Below are positions 22,741 through 36,728 of a stretch of DNA of 64,000 bases, one piece after another; positions within the stretch are counted from its first letter, which is position 1, and each line of letters starts with the position of its first letter. Where the stretch lies: NCBI GenBank assembly GCA_030765045.1, contig CM060962.1:263388147-263452146 (forward strand), read 5' to 3'. A model generated the notes under the pieces. It was not told the DNA's origin. It did not search any database and saw only the letters and a program-made list of their open reading frames with translations. Origin of the DNA: Tenodera sinensis. Its lineage: Eukaryota; Arthropoda; Insecta; Mantodea; Mantidae. A program made the translations under genes and the position numbers.

Positions 22741-23099
22741 GAAGCTATAAATGTATACAGTGGTGAGTAATTTGAATGCAGTATTTTGAATATTTTTTTA
22801 AGTAGTAGACTGCTTATTTACAACTGTCACCTTCAAGCAATGTAATTACCCTTTCGAGCCCAATTTAATTAAGGCTGAGAATTTTGTAACCTGACGGTGT
22901 ATGGTGGATACTTCAGCCCTAGAGCTTACCTTAATCTCGGATTTGTACCTCAGCAATGAAAATCACTAGCCAAGTTTTTGAATCCTGTCTGCGTTGTTGC
23001 CAGATCTATGGCAAAGGATGGGGTAGACCCGTGGAAAATGAACGGCGAATGACATGCATTAAAACTATTATCACTATAGATGAGCGCAATCTTCGACTA

Positions 23100-23769
23100 A
23101 CATATCTGATGTTTTACATTAACAGGACCTTTGCTGCTCATTTTCAACAAACTATTAAAGAAAACATAAAAAACGCTTACTCTTGTATCTGTCTATCCTT
23201 AATCGAGATAGAAAATGTTGGAAATGTTTTTATTATATATTTCTTTGTGCATACAATAGGAGTAGGGGAACAGAGTCGGCCTAAGCGATATTCAAATCCC
23301 TTTAAGGGCTGGTCGGTATGTGACGGCTTAGAAACTCTTTCTGTTTGCATGATCAGAGAAAAGGATAAGTATTTTAAAACAGAAACGATTAGGATCGAGT
23401 ATCTCGAATATTAAAAATTGACATAGTGGTTTAATGAGTGGTTTTTGTGTAGTAAGATTTTTCTAACTATTACGGTTTGCCAGATATGCAAAATGCAATC
23501 AGAATGACGAGGACTATTTCTATTTTGATAGAATTCAAGGTATGCATTTTATTTGTCATTAAATGTATTGAATTTTAGGAATTTTGCACAAAACTGTTGT
23601 TGCCAGGTTAGAGAAAATAAAAAAATGTCAACAAATATTCCATGTAAAGGGTCGTTTGGAATGGGAAATATTTTATAAAATCTTAGTGGCACATTATTAA
23701 AGGACTAAGAATGTAAATACCAAATGTCGTACTTAAGTGACTGTTCATTTTTGAGTTATCTTATTCACA

Positions 23770-23838
<69 letters not shown>

Positions 23839-23970
23839 CTTTTTATAAGGCAGTTTTATTTTGGTATTCAGGGACCTCAAATCGTGTATTTTCAGAGAAA
23901 ACCTCAGCCTAGAATTTTAGGATGCAACACAGCATCTTCCCTACCTTCTATTTATGTGGCACATAAAGTA
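23100..23970 (-). repeat. R1 repeat, near full length, diverged
   Basis: From ATCTGATGTTTTACATTAAC and TCTTGTATCTGTC through GGTTTGCCAGATATGCAAAA, CATGTAAAGGGTCG and the CA array to TCCCTACCTTCTATTTATG. A 152-codon frame at 22956-23414 crosses its edge and has no domain. Confidence 0.65.
23768..23838. repeat. (CA)n microsatellite inside R1
   Basis: About 33 CA units after GAGTTATCTTATTCACAG. Confidence 0.97.
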
Positions 23971-24000
23971 AAAATAAAATAATGGGTTTACCTTTGTTTT

Positions 24001-24023
24001 TTTGTTTTTTTTTTGTTGTTGTT

Positions 24024-24070
<47 letters not shown>
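24001..24070. repeat. Poly-T tract
   Basis: T-rich with GTTGTTGTTG interruptions, then 47 uninterrupted T. It lies about 30 bp beyond the 5' edge of the R1 copy and may be an old retroelement tail. Confidence 0.9.
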
Positions 24071-24073
<3 letters not shown>

Positions 24074-24359
24074 GCTGCACTAATATCAAATTTACAGAAA
24101 AGCACATCCAAAACATAGATACTTATTGATAGTTAACGCTTTAAAGTCAAGCTTTTTATCCAACCTCCAGCAACAAAATAAATATACATAATAATGTGAT
24201 ATAGCAGCACTGGGCTGCAAAGGGTTAAGCCCCTAATTAGAATTGCATTTCGAATATCTCCCTCATTTTCAGCTGCCTGGATTTTAAAAACTATGCAATC
24301 TGTAGAGAACCATAAGTTGGCATTTGTATGCAAATTCGTTTGTAGTGACATGGTTGAAT

Positions 24360-24720
24360 TCAAAGAAGAAAGGCAGCAGTGTAGTACTGCACAACATGAC
24401 GTAATCGCCATGCCATATTATTAACGCAGGCTTAGAGGATGGCAAATGGCTACTTCGTTAGCTGCCACCGTATCGCTAATTATGGCCTTTTGATCGCGCA
24501 AGATCAACCGCTGCGGTCAACCTAAACAACAAGCGATTTTCGTAAGGATTAGTTTGGCTCCGAACAATGCGTTCTGGCTGCAAGATAGCTAGCTGTGCAC
24601 TAATTAATGAGAAAACGTCGCTGTGATACGGAACAGTGACAAGAAGAGCGTATGGGTGCTCATGGTAATCAAGACAGATTTCCAGTTCCTTTATCACCCC
24701 AATATTGCAGCATAAACTAT
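24360..24720 (-). other. Unknown 73-codon open frame in GC-richer DNA
   Basis: The minus frame 24697-24476 begins MIKELEICLDYHEHPY and ends DLARSKGHN. The region is less AT-rich than its surroundings and lacks known repeat words. I do not recognise a domain; it could be a remnant exon of a transposon gene or chance. Confidence 0.2.
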
Positions 24721-25761
24721 GTCTTTGAATACTGCAAGTCCTTTATGTGATAGCTATTTTACATCAAAGCAAAGCTCATCTCCTTCGATTATAAAGCCGA
24801 AAGCTGAGATGATTTAAGGGTAGATTAAATACCCCCTGCTGCCAATGTTAGATCTCCTAATTTCCTCACATACATATCTGAAACTACTTAAGATACCAGA
24901 CTGAAACGTTTACATGATATAGATGGTACACTGGTATACAACAAAATTGTTTATTAGGGAATATAGGATTGTTTTCATAGCACCATCTGTTAATTAAAAT
25001 GTATCAGGAACTATTTTTTTTTAATAACCAACCAACAAAGTTTATGCACAAAAAAGTTAGACTGTCTTCATACTGAAACTTAAGTTTACTATTTTCAATA
25101 GTTTCTGAGGGAACGGGTCACCCATACCAGAACATTTCATTCGCAGAAGAAATTGTTCAAAGGAAATATATGGAAAATGAACTCGTATATGCTGCCAAAG
25201 AAAGCAACACGCACTTGAGCACACAATAGCTGAGATACTTAATAGTAGTAGCGATCTGTAAAACAAAATGTCTCCTAAGACATGAATTAAAGCTTTCCTG
25301 TCTACCCCAGTGTGCAGACGTTAAGATCCCTTTCCTGTCAAGGGGAGACTGAAAGTCCCATCCCCCCAATGTGAAGTTTGCTAATGTAACGACGCATTAT
25401 CTGAGAAACCCTTTAAGACATCATTCCGTACCTATATTTCATACATACCATATACATTTACTGGATTATATTAGTACCATAGTTCCTTTTATTAAAGGAA
25501 GTATAATTTTTTCTTCAGACCGCAAGTTTTACAGGGGATTTATCAATCATTATTTTTTTTTTTAAATTAGCCAACTATATTGTTAACACCAGTGTCCTGT
25601 GTGTATCATCTGAAAATTTCATTGAGCTATCTTTTATAGTGCTTTAGAAAATGGGGCATTTATATCAGAAAATGTTAATTGGACAAACTGTCCTGTAAAG
25701 TAAACAGATCATCAGTAGCATTCTTTCAAACACTTATTAAATATACAAGTAATGTACCGAC

Positions 25762-27289
<1,528 letters not shown>

Positions 27290-28005
27290 TCTTTGAATCA
27301 CTATTTCTTATTAACAAAATGAGAAAAAGATGTGATGTGTTGCACTCACTTGACCTTCTTTAATCTTGTACTAACTATTCTTACAAACGCTTATTCCTAC
27401 ATCTTCTTTGTGTTATTTGAGATAAGCATTTATACAAATTATTAGGTAACAGGGTAATGCGGGACTAGGCTTTGAGCATAGCCAAATCTTTTAAAGCTTT
27501 GAGATTCCGTTCTCTTTGCACGGCTAACATATACAAAATTTAATAACGATCTTCTATTTGACGAACATTCAAGTATTAAAAAACCCACAAATAAGAACGA
27601 ATATCTCCGAAATGGTACACTCCACAAAGAAACTATTCGGACATAAATTGTGTATTTCAGCAAGATCTACATTTTTTGTACAGTAAGGTTTGCTCAATCT
27701 CTTACAGTTTACCAGTTATGCAAAAGTCATCCAGAGTAAACAGGACTGCATGACCAATAGCCGAAAAATTCAAAACATACATTTCACTTGCCATAAAAAT
27801 ATCTTGACCATATGGTATTTTAATCAAACCGTTAGAGCCATTATCGAGAAAATAAATATTTTCGAAAAATGTTCTATATAAAGGGTATAATAGGGTGGAG
27901 GAATTTTCTTTAAAATTGTCCTGTCGCATCCTTAAAGGATATTAAACTTAAATACCAACTTTGATTTATAACTGACTTTTCATTTTTGAGTTACGCTGAC
28001 TCGCA

Positions 28006-28095
<90 letters not shown>

Positions 28096-28105
28096 CCTTT
28101 TTATA
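27290..28105 (-). repeat. R1 repeat, near full length lacking its 5' end
   Basis: From GTGATGTGTTGCACTCACTTG through CAGTTATGCAAAAGTCATCC to the CA array at 28007-28092 and GGACCTTTTTATAAAGATG, where an R1 part in the opposite orientation begins. Confidence 0.75.
28007..28092. repeat. (CA)n microsatellite inside R1
   Basis: 43 uninterrupted CA units, the longest pure CA array in the window. Confidence 0.97.
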
Positions 28106-28107
28106 AA

Positions 28108-28290
28108 GATGTTATTTTTTATTTGCTCTCTCTTGGTCATGCAAAGAGAAGGCATTTTCAAAGTCATCACAACCTCTTAAAAGATTTCACTATCGCTTAA
28201 GGCCTACTCACTCCTCTAATCGCTTTTACCTGTAAATATTTATCAGATTAACAAAAAGTATACCAGGTGAATCAGGTGACCCTATTTCTT
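28108..28290 (+). repeat. R1 3' fragment, inverted against the previous copy
   Basis: CTTGGTCATGCAAAGAGAAGG, AAAGATTTCACTATCGCTTAAG and TTTATCAGATTAAC. It is joined within about 15 bp of the CA-array end of the minus-strand copy. Confidence 0.55.
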
Positions 28291-29299
28291 GGCATCTATG
28301 CAATCCACAGATTATAGTCTTCCTGGAAAACATCGTTCTATTTGTCAAGCCAGAATTTGTTTTGTACTATATTGTGCGAAATGCAGTTAATCATTCTTGG
28401 AAAAATAATAACAAAGTTTTGTCACATTTACAGTTGCATGTAAGAGTAAACTGAATTAAAAATGTACTTTATTAATACATTAGGTGTTTAAACTGCATTT
28501 TCACCTGTTTAATGTAATTTACTTGCAGTTTGTTTTATAACACATTATCATTGGTCAAAAGAAGTGAAATAGAGGGTAAAATAGAAACTTTGACCCTTTA
28601 TTGTAAATTTGAACACGTGTCCTCACGTAATAACTCCGCTCGACCACCACAACCGTGTAAGGACCAGCCTTTTAAACTTCAATGCTAGCTGAGATACAAG
28701 GAAACAATCCATCGCTTTGTAACTTAACTAGTGTGTTACGGCTCACTGGCTTAAAGTTAAGGTTCTATTGGTCTTTTATCTTCATTAATAAATTGGTTCA
28801 AGCTAATGCGCTTGCTATACAAACCACTACGTGCTGCTATTTGTGCCAATATTGAATTATTAAACTATGCAACATTTTTTCATGCGGTTGTATAACTCCA
28901 TTATGAATTTAGGCGTGTCTTTAATTGGTCATAACGTATCACGATCCTTTGGCACAGATCCACCATTTTATTTTAACTCATTTTGAAAATGAATTTATTA
29001 CGATTCGTGCTCATTCATTAGGAGTTTTGGGAGGGTTGTGTATAGAATGTATACTCTAAAAAAAGAGCTTATAAATTGTGTAGACGGCTGGTGAAATGCC
29101 CTGTCTAAGAGTACGATGTTTTTGGACTGGATTTGTGTCGCGAATCTTTTGCCCCTTACATCACTTATTCATTGAAATGTTAAGCTACCTTCAGTCTATT
29201 ACCATCTGTGAAGTGTGGATTTTACAGTCAAAACATGCTCAAGTGGTTGCATAAATTCGAAAAAATAGGGGCAATAATTTACGTGGTATAGAAGAACAA
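28291..29299. other. Unassigned intronic DNA
   Basis: No recognised coding or repeat content. Confidence 0.35.
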
Positions 29300-29740
29300 G
29301 CGTTTGCGAGAATAGTTTGTACAAGAGTGAGTAGAGATAGATTTCTCTACTATGTACTTACATTAAGTAGAAATGTACTGTACTTCATCCAAAATTTCGA
29401 TACAGAGATATCATCGAAAATACATGTTTTCAGGACCTCCTGAAAGATGGTGACTAAGTACTAATTTATGTATTAACCTATTTGTTTATTTATGTGTGCA
29501 TGTGTGTGTTTATTTGTTTATTTATTTACTTATTTATTTATCAATTTATCCGAAAGATGATGTTCGAGTATGGTGTTCACAGATATCCACCTACCCACAC
29601 ACATAGGTTTCTAAAAACTGAATATTTGGATTGAGGGAGGCATCAATCTTATATTTCAGGTGAAATCTCACTATTTGCATTTTGGGGTGGAATACAATAT
29701 TTCCTCTACTTATTATACATATGATTAAGAAAGTAGTAAC
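29300..29740. repeat. Mosaic of short R1 end fragments
   Basis: A + 3' end (AGAATAGTTTGTACAAGAG, 29310-29335) abuts a + 5' end (CATCCAAAATTTCG, GAGATATCATCGAAAATAC, 29385-29450). A minus 5' end (GGTGAAATCTC, GGGTGGAATACAATATTTCC) follows at 29590-29720. Confidence 0.5.
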
Positions 29741-30202
29741 AAAGAGAAGGAAAATAATGCAGAACGAGGAGCGTAACAGAAGGTGGTTACTCGATATATG
29801 GAAGCACTGAGGTTGTATTAGGTCATCTGGTCTAATTCGGAATTACAAAGAAGTCCCAGTGTGGCAGATACGAGCTAACCAGATTGTGTGAAAGTGAATT
29901 GCACTGTGTTGAATAAATACATACACTGAAGAAGATTTCGCTTGCCTGATGACCCCCGGTATACTTTCCACTTTGTATCAAGAGGAGCGCGGCATAACAA
30001 TGGCCCTTTGTGCAACACAATCTTGCCCACCTGTGGTGCACTTCCATTCCCTTTACTGTTACACTTTCATCAGGTACATTCTGCTCTTCCGCTTAGGTAA
30101 ACCATAGAACAGCCAGTGAGGCTGATTGCTACGTTTAGTTCACTTCTAAACTGGGAAAACCCACAGCTCTGCTAGAGTTATTAGGTTAACCGAAGAGATA
30201 TT

Positions 30203-30247
30203 TCTCTCTCACTCTCTCTGTCTCTCTCTCTCTGTTACTCTCTCTCT
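30203..30247. repeat. (CT)n microsatellite, imperfect
   Basis: CT-rich tract just upstream of a SINE head. Confidence 0.9.
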
Positions 30248-30279
30248 CCTAACTGCTTTCCTTCCATCTTTCCCACTCT

Positions 30280-30592
30280 GACTGAGCCAGAAGGCGCAGG
30301 CGGTAGCGCGTGTTATTCGCAGTAGGGATGTTATGGTTTCGAATCCCGCCGAATACGCATCCTAACTTGCGGTCTTTCCCCTTTGGCCACTTATGCGAAT
30401 TCTGGGTGCTCATCCTCATGCCACGTCTTTCCTGTCCCTCATTTCTGCACACACCATTCTCTTCTCATCCAATCAGGGTTGTAGGACCAGGCGACGATGT
30501 TTGGCGGATTGCGGGTGGACGGTTGCTTGCTCACAGTAAAGGTTTCATTTACAGCAGTCACCGGCAGATACACTACTTTAAACCGCGTTTAC
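30280..30592 (+). mobile_element. tRNA-derived SINE-like element, type D
   Basis: AAGGCGCAGGCGGTAGCGCG (A box) and GTTTCGAATCCCGCC (B box), with about 230 bp of body (CTTGCGGTCTTTCCCC, TCATCCTCATGCCACG) ending near CACCGGCAGATACACTAC. A single copy in this window, so the 3' end is approximate. Confidence 0.6.
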
Positions 30593-31000
30593 ACGACGCC
30601 AGTTGATGAGACAGCTGACGGGAGCAGTTGTCCTCAAACGATTGCGAGACAGTTGCTGACCAGTCCAGTTGAAAGAGAACCACTTCACATGGGGAAACTA
30701 TTGCCACGGCAGTAGATGGCAAGAAATGGCTGGGTGTGCAGCTTCTATTGTGACCCGTGAGGAATTACGTTCGCTTTATAATGATCTTTGCTGGAAATTT
30801 ATTGCTGAGTCATGCGACGTTCTAGTGGAGGAGTTAGAGAAAAAGCGGGAGTGGACAAGGAAGTTGTCTTTCTATGGAAAAACGTGGTATATCCTGGACT
30901 TAACAACCTTTTTCATTTGACAATTTCCTTATTTTTCCCATTTTAAAATAAATTGTTTCCATTATAATATAAATATTTGACTTCATATGTATTGAAAAGA
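30593..31000 (+). pseudogene. Possible PIF/Harbinger-type transposase N-terminus
   Basis: The frame at 30669-30920 (83 codons) reads CAASIVTREELRSLY then EELEKKREWTRKLSFYGKTW. An acidic run followed by KKR.WTRKW-like residues is typical of the start of insect Harbinger nucleases, but the nuclease core is absent. The sequence before it (TTTACACGACGCCAGTTGA and recurring CAGTTG words) could be a terminal region. This rests on a short motif only. Confidence 0.3.
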
Positions 31001-31826
31001 ACAGTTTTATGTATTGCATTAAATGCAATTCTTTATGCAGCCTTACTGAGTCTTGAAGGTTTCAAAATTCCTAGTGTATACTCATTATAAATCTTAAGAT
31101 AACATTTAATTATCTGTCTTCTATAAAATCAAAATACTTATGTTAACAATCACATGGGATCCAATTTCATGGCTCTGTGTACACTGTTTTCTTCGGATTC
31201 AAGACATTCTTGTCAACGTTTCTTTCACCATTACTTCCTTCATTATGTTGTGCCATTTTAAGCTAGGCACATAAACAACTTAATTTTAGCCTTCACTTCA
31301 TTTGCACCAAAACCCTAAATGGTTAATTAAGAGGCAATCTCACACAGTGCCGTTTGGCGGGTACGTTTTACTTGTATAGGACGTCGCGCTGGTCCCACAA
31401 ACGCCGTTGCCCCCAATACAACTCGACCAGCTTTATGTTCAAATCATCGCTTCACTTTGGCGCCATAATTACATAAATTAAGGCTTAACACACGTAGTTG
31501 TACTTTAAAACACAAGCGGACTGGCTCACCTATTGTCACACAACTACTATCCTGTCCGTTCGCACGACAACAGGTGTCTCGACAGTACTGTATTCCGGAT
31601 GGTGGGGGAAGCAGCTGGGTCCAACTGGTTGTCCTTGATCTACTCCTCAAGACAACAGATTGCCATGGCAATTGTGAGGGCAGTTGGCTAGGCAATTGGA
31701 CCGAAGAGCGGTGGGCAGCAGACAGCGCCAGGAGCTTGCTTGCTGAACAGCGACATGTCACGTCACAGCAATACCTTAAATATCTGCGGAACAGCAACGA
31801 CAACTCACAAACACAGAAGCCCAACC
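31001..31826. other. Unassigned DNA with CAGTTGG-type words
   Basis: AT-rich until about 31330, then GC-richer. TCCAACTGGTTG, GGGCAGTTGGC and GGCAATTGGACC at 31615-31705 echo words near 30.6 kb and may be the far end of the same transposon. Frames at 31444-31824 show only low-complexity QLPSQLPSQLP. Confidence 0.3.
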
Positions 31827-33031
31827 TCCTAGACTATACAGACTACCAAAGGTCCACAAACCGGAAATACCATTCCTCCCCATAGTTAGTGCCATCGGAT
31901 CTCCTACGTACTACTTGGCGAAACACCTGGCCAAACTCCTGCAGCCACATGTCGGTGATACTGACTCTTACATCAAGAATTCTGCACATTTTGTCGAAAA
32001 GCTGAAATCCTTGACCGTGCAGCCCATTGACCTTCTTATCAGTTTTGATGTTACTTCTCTGTTCACAATGGTGCCCATCCAGGAGACCTGGATTATTCCC
32101 TGAGGACATTGCCAACTTATTCCGCCATGTATTAGAAACCACTTACTTCCAGTGGAACCAAGAGTTCTATGAACAGAATGATGGAAATTTCTTAAAAAAA
32201 CACGACATCCATGCCATCTATAAACCCTCACAACAACTACAGAAGATGCTACGTTCAGCAAAAGATCCAAAGGAACCAGTCTCTTCTGCGGGTGTATACA
32301 GAATTCCTTGCTCCTGAGGCTCTGTCTATATAGGGACCACACAACGAAAGGTAAACCCACGCATTACAGAACACAAGAGATGTTGCCGTTTGGGACAAAC
32401 AGAAAAGTCTGCAGTCACAGAACACGCATTACTAGCGCCAGGGGAACACATTATACAGACACAGCTATCCTGTCTTCCACAATGCATTATTACGCCCGCT
32501 TAAGTCGTGAAGCCATAGAGATTTTTAAACACAATAATAACTTCAATAGGAAGGAAGAAAGAAAGCGCTTAAATAAAGCCTGACATCCAGCATTATACAA
32601 AGCACGCAAAAAACCTAACCGGAGACAAATTCGAAATCATACGCCAGCACCCAATTGCGCCCAATTTCACCTGGCTTAGGCCCAAGTGGCCGGCCGATAT
32701 AACTTCACCCTGAATCCGCAGGTGCTTTATGCGGTACTGCCGGATATCCTTCCCTGAATTCTCTTCGGTTGAGGTTTTTTAGTGGAGTAGTACCTTCGGG
32801 TGAAGCCCACAGTCCCCCCTCTGTGCCATCCCAGCGCATGGGGCTCCATAAATGGATTTTTCCTCCACTTGGGAAAAAAAAAAAAAAAGCCTCCGATCAG
32901 TTTGCCAACAGTAGCAGAGTACTGCGGTCACACCACTGAAGATGTACGACGCAGTTTCGAAGGAAACGAATGGAAGAAGAATTTCCACCAGATCACGGCC
33001 CACAAGTCCGAACATTCCTTCTATATTTTAT
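31827..33031 (+). pseudogene. Penelope-like element (PLE): RT start joined to GIY-YIG endonuclease
   Basis: The first part, with a frameshift near 32085, reads LYRLPKVHKPEIPFLPIVSA, KHLAKLLQPHVG, SYIKNSAHFVEKLKS and motif A FDVTSLFT, then TTYFQWNQEFYEQNDG. At about 32185 the frame goes straight to NFLKKHDIHAIYKP, the linker before the GIY-YIG domain (GVYRIPCS, in-frame TGA at 32315, SVYIGTTQRK, RITEHKRCC, KSAVTEHAL). RT motifs B and C (MGSP and YVDD in the family) are missing, so an internal deletion removed most of the catalytic palm. A shared PLE tail (TGAAGATG, GAAACG, ACGGCCCACAAGTCCGAA) lies at 32937-33013. The 5' part of RT is absent. Confidence 0.85.
32874..32888. repeat. Poly-A run inside the PLE tail
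   Basis: Fifteen A after CTTGGG at the 3' region of the PLE. Confidence 0.9.
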
Positions 33032-33039
33032 AACACCAG

Positions 33040-34219
33040 CCGTGAAAGCTTACGTAATTTGATGAAATAAATATGTCTGCAATTACATACACGCGCTTTG
33101 TAACGCTATAAATGTAGAATATTGGTTCACTATTAATAGACTTTCAGGTTAATTTGGCCTGCTGTATGATTAGTTCTGTCGTCAATAAAGCGCGCCACTG
33201 AAGTAACCCGAGAGCCGCGCTGAGGCTCTAAGCTAGCAGCGGGCCAGAGCAAGCCTCGACCGGGCAAACCCTGCCGGTGCGTAATCTGTAGGATCAGTCG
33301 AGAAGAGAGAAGAACTGTAGTTTCGGGGACTGATATCTTCCCTGGCTCCACCGGTCGGGTGCCCATGCGCTGTGCGGCCCGTAATGCAAGGCGTCCGTGA
33401 GTGGAGACCTGTAGGACCGAGCACGAGCGGAGTCATATACCTTAGTACAGGAAATGATGGGGACCCCGTCCATGTTTGTGCCTGGTGGCCCTTAGGATCT
33501 TTCCTGTCATTCCTCCCTCCCAGGTGTCACGATAGAAGCCCAAATGGCCCTAAAGGGTCTGTCTGCGGTGCTCTATCCCGGTTACGGGGACCCTTCCGTT
33601 GAACTTACCTTTAATCTTTCACTCATTGCACCAGCAGCATGCTAGAAAAGAATATTATGCTTATTAGTTGCCCTTTCACATAATAACCTGGAAGACAATA
33701 GAACTTTATGCTAACTTTTTTTCATTACTTAACAAATAAAAAGGAATATAAATTCTTATATATTACGTAGATAGTGTCTTCTAATGTTAATCACCAGCAA
33801 AGAAATTCTTAAGCAGTTGGCTTCAAGTTATCAACAATCAAACCATTATTACTAGAAATAACGCGAACAACAGATACCAAGGGTTACTGAAGGCGAAAAG
33901 ACTGCACAAGGGATTGGGTTGTTTAGTCACCTGCCATACATCATCTATGTCTATAAACATCCCAGCTTTATTTTCTTCCGCGCTGACTTAAATGTTTAAA
34001 ACGTTCTATGCTGCTTCTACGTTTACCTATTGTAGCTGCAACTTACAGGTGGCAGACAAAGTACTGTATTTCATACAAAAATATGATACCAATATTTGGC
34101 AGTAAGTATGTTTCAAGATTCACTGAGCACAAAAGTTACGCGTGTTTAGAAAGTACCTATATATGTAAAATACGTAGGTAAATAATTCTGATGTTACATT
34201 CACCTGAACTTTCCTACTC
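33040..34219. other. Unassigned DNA with a GC-rich patch
   Basis: 33130-33600 is GC-rich, has AATAAAG at 33185 and open frames on both strands, but no recognised tRNA head or domain. It may be an unclassified SINE or LTR fragment. 33610-34050 is AT-rich with nothing recognised; 34060-34130 may be a weak R1 5' fragment. Confidence 0.35.
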
Positions 34220-34960
34220 AGTTTTCTACGAAATATTCTTATAAAAGCGTATTCCACCTTTAGCTATCTGAGGTGAACTTTCATTACACATTTCGTTATA
34301 GGTAAAGAAGCGCGCAGCCGATGTAATGGCTTCGAATTCCATTTTCTTGGTATGTCCACGAGGAAAAATGAAAGGCGACTTGCCGCTTGAGAAAAGTAAG
34401 AAGTTTTTGAAAATTCAAACTGATAACAGGGAATGTCTTGAAAATGGTAAAACCCACAACAATAGTATTTGGCATAAGGAGTGTACTTAGCTAGAATTAG
34501 CTTTCGTTCAGTAAGATTTTGTCCATTTCTTACAGATGTCTTTCAGAACGAAAATGACTTCCTAGGCTCTTCTCAGGAAATTCAAGATATAGGCTTATTT
34601 GCAATTAAAATATTTCAGAAAATATTATTTTAATCAACACTTCCAAGGAGAATTTTTGAGATACTAAAAAGTAAGCAAGCATTTTCACGTAAAGCTTGGT
34701 TTGGATTAGTGGTATTCTCTTAAAAATCTTCATGCCACATCCTTAGAAGGTGCTCATAGAACTTGAGACATGCAAACACACAAACGTTCGTGTTGCTAAA
34801 AACCCTTTTTTGGGGGGTTAGGGAACCGTAATACTATTTTTTAAAAATGGGTTTTTTTATTCAAGGGCAATCAAAACATATTCTTCCGGAGAAATAACAT
34901 GAATTTTTGGGTGGAATACAATACTTCCTCTAGTACTTCCTGTTTCTCTAGCAGAGAAAG
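34220..34960 (-). repeat. R1 repeat, long diverged copy
   Basis: From CCTACTCAGTTTTCTACG through GATAACAGGGAATGTC, GTTCAGTAAGATTTTGTCC and CATGTAAGG-like words to TGGAATACAATACTTCCTC and AGCAGAGAAAGTA. The CA array is reduced to CAAACACACAAACG near 34775, so arrays can also be lost. Confidence 0.6.
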
Positions 34961-36247
34961 TAAAAATACAGTGTTATTGTACAAGTTGTTATTTCTAGCA
35001 TCTTTTAAGACACAGCAGGGTGCACTACTTGTAGAAGAGGGCTGTGTTATCACTTAACGATATACACAATGTATTGTCCTGGCAAGGCCAAGTGGGAGAT
35101 TTATTCGCGGCAAACTCACGCAAGGCCGCAAAGCATTTAACTCTTAACCCTCCCACTTCCTCGGTGCTCACGTTAGATGCATATCGCATGAGCATGCAAA
35201 TCCGCCCTTGTTTTCAATACCGTCGTCCCATGTCATTATCTTGCACAGCTGGACTTTATGAATATGGAGATGGAAATATTTGCATCGTGTCCATACCAAC
35301 ACCTCCCTTTCGTCACCGAAAAGTTTTTACTCCTGCTATAATTAATCTTTCTATTCCTGCGAGTCTGGAAGTGCGAATGACCAACTTCTACTTTCTCTGT
35401 CACGTGACCTTTGCACCTATTTTAAAAACCCTTACTAAGGTGAGAGTAGAGGGACGACTCGACATTTTTGTAGCTCAAGCTTTGGAATTATATCATCACG
35501 CCTCTTGCATGTTCAGGATTAGGAGTTAAAGCATCGCATGGCGATGATATCTATCTCTAGACCAAGACGACACAGGGCGGCAGGAATTCAAACCAAAGTT
35601 GCTAGCTCAACTAAAAACAAAGGATTTAACAAACACCGATCTTAACCATCGCAGTTCTAATGCTTGTACCATGTGCGGTTTATATTGTCTCCAGCCAAAA
35701 GAAAGAGAAAGAGGTATATTGAAAAGAGAAGCAAATAGTCACCCCTCTGGTGTTGGTGTTATGGGGAAGGTGGGAGAGGCTCGATCCCCTCCATCCCATC
35801 AGTGGTGGATTGTGAACAAGTAGTTATGAGCCTTCTTCAACAGTGAAGTAGTCCGACACTGAACACAAGATAAACTGAGAGGCGGACTTTTGGCGTTTGT
35901 GACAGCAAAATATGTTTTCTACCCCCATCCCCAACTTGGTAGTGGAAGCGACTTGACACTTTTATGATCTTCGAGGCAAGTTAGCCTGCAGAAGGTATAA
36001 TGGCTCATACGGAGAGACCATCTTTAAACCACAGCAACAACAGACAGGGAAAAAGTCCGAAATTATGAGCATAAGTAATATTGCCACAATTTCATTGGGT
36101 TGAACAATCTATTAATTTTTCCAAACTTAAGATACTCAACTAAGACTTCTTAGTCCCTAATGTTACTACAAACGGTGCCATAGGTAGTAACACTGATGGT
36201 TCGTGAAAGGAAATACATTGGAAAAGAAAGCTGGAAAATAGCGCCAT
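34961..36247. other. Unassigned intronic DNA with a 161-codon frame
   Basis: The + frame at 35044-35529 (MLSLNDIHNVLSWQG to ASCMFRIRS) is the longest unexplained frame here but has no domain I recognise. 35600-35820 is moderately GC-rich with no tRNA head. Confidence 0.25.
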
Positions 36248-36248
36248 A

Positions 36249-36627
36249 CGAGGTGGCCCAACTCATCTATCTTTGGCATAAGTGGATATTTCTTCGTGCG
36301 TTAAAACAGTTGCTGAACGCAACGTCACCATTCCAGTAATAGGGACGGCAGTGGCATAACTTAGTTATGCTTATAAACAAAGATGATGGCTTGAACTAGT
36401 GTGTGTACTCTATAATAATTGACAATAACAGTATGAACAACCGAAAAGGTTTTAGAATGTTTTACGTTTTATTTACAGGGATTAAGCTCTCTCCTGTTTA
36501 TGCTGCTATTGTCTAACATTGCGAATTACAGATAGTGATGTGTTGTGGGCGTAACAAAATCCATGCAAACGTGAGGGCACTTAATGTTTTATTGACATTT
36601 GTTCATTTCTTATTAATGTCATTGTAT
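36249..36627 (+). mobile_element. Truncated second copy of the long-TIR MITE
   Basis: Starts after TA (36247-36248) with CGAGGTGGCCCA, 11 of 12 bases of the terminal motif at 50378. Homology continues over TCGTGCGTTAAAACAGTTG, AATAACAGTATGAACAACCG and GTGAGGGCACTTAATG, matching 50378-50695. It is cut off where the AAT-type array begins, so the other terminus is missing. Confidence 0.7.
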
Positions 36628-36637
36628 TTATTATTAC

Positions 36638-36728
<91 letters not shown>
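36628..36728. repeat. (ATT)n microsatellite
   Basis: About 33 ATT units at the broken edge of the MITE copy. Confidence 0.97.

Noticed and set aside
33130..33600. LTR of a retrotransposon
   Set aside because: AATAAAG and a GC-rich stretch suggested an LTR, but there is no matching second copy, no TG...CA pair with a target duplication, and no gag-pol nearby.
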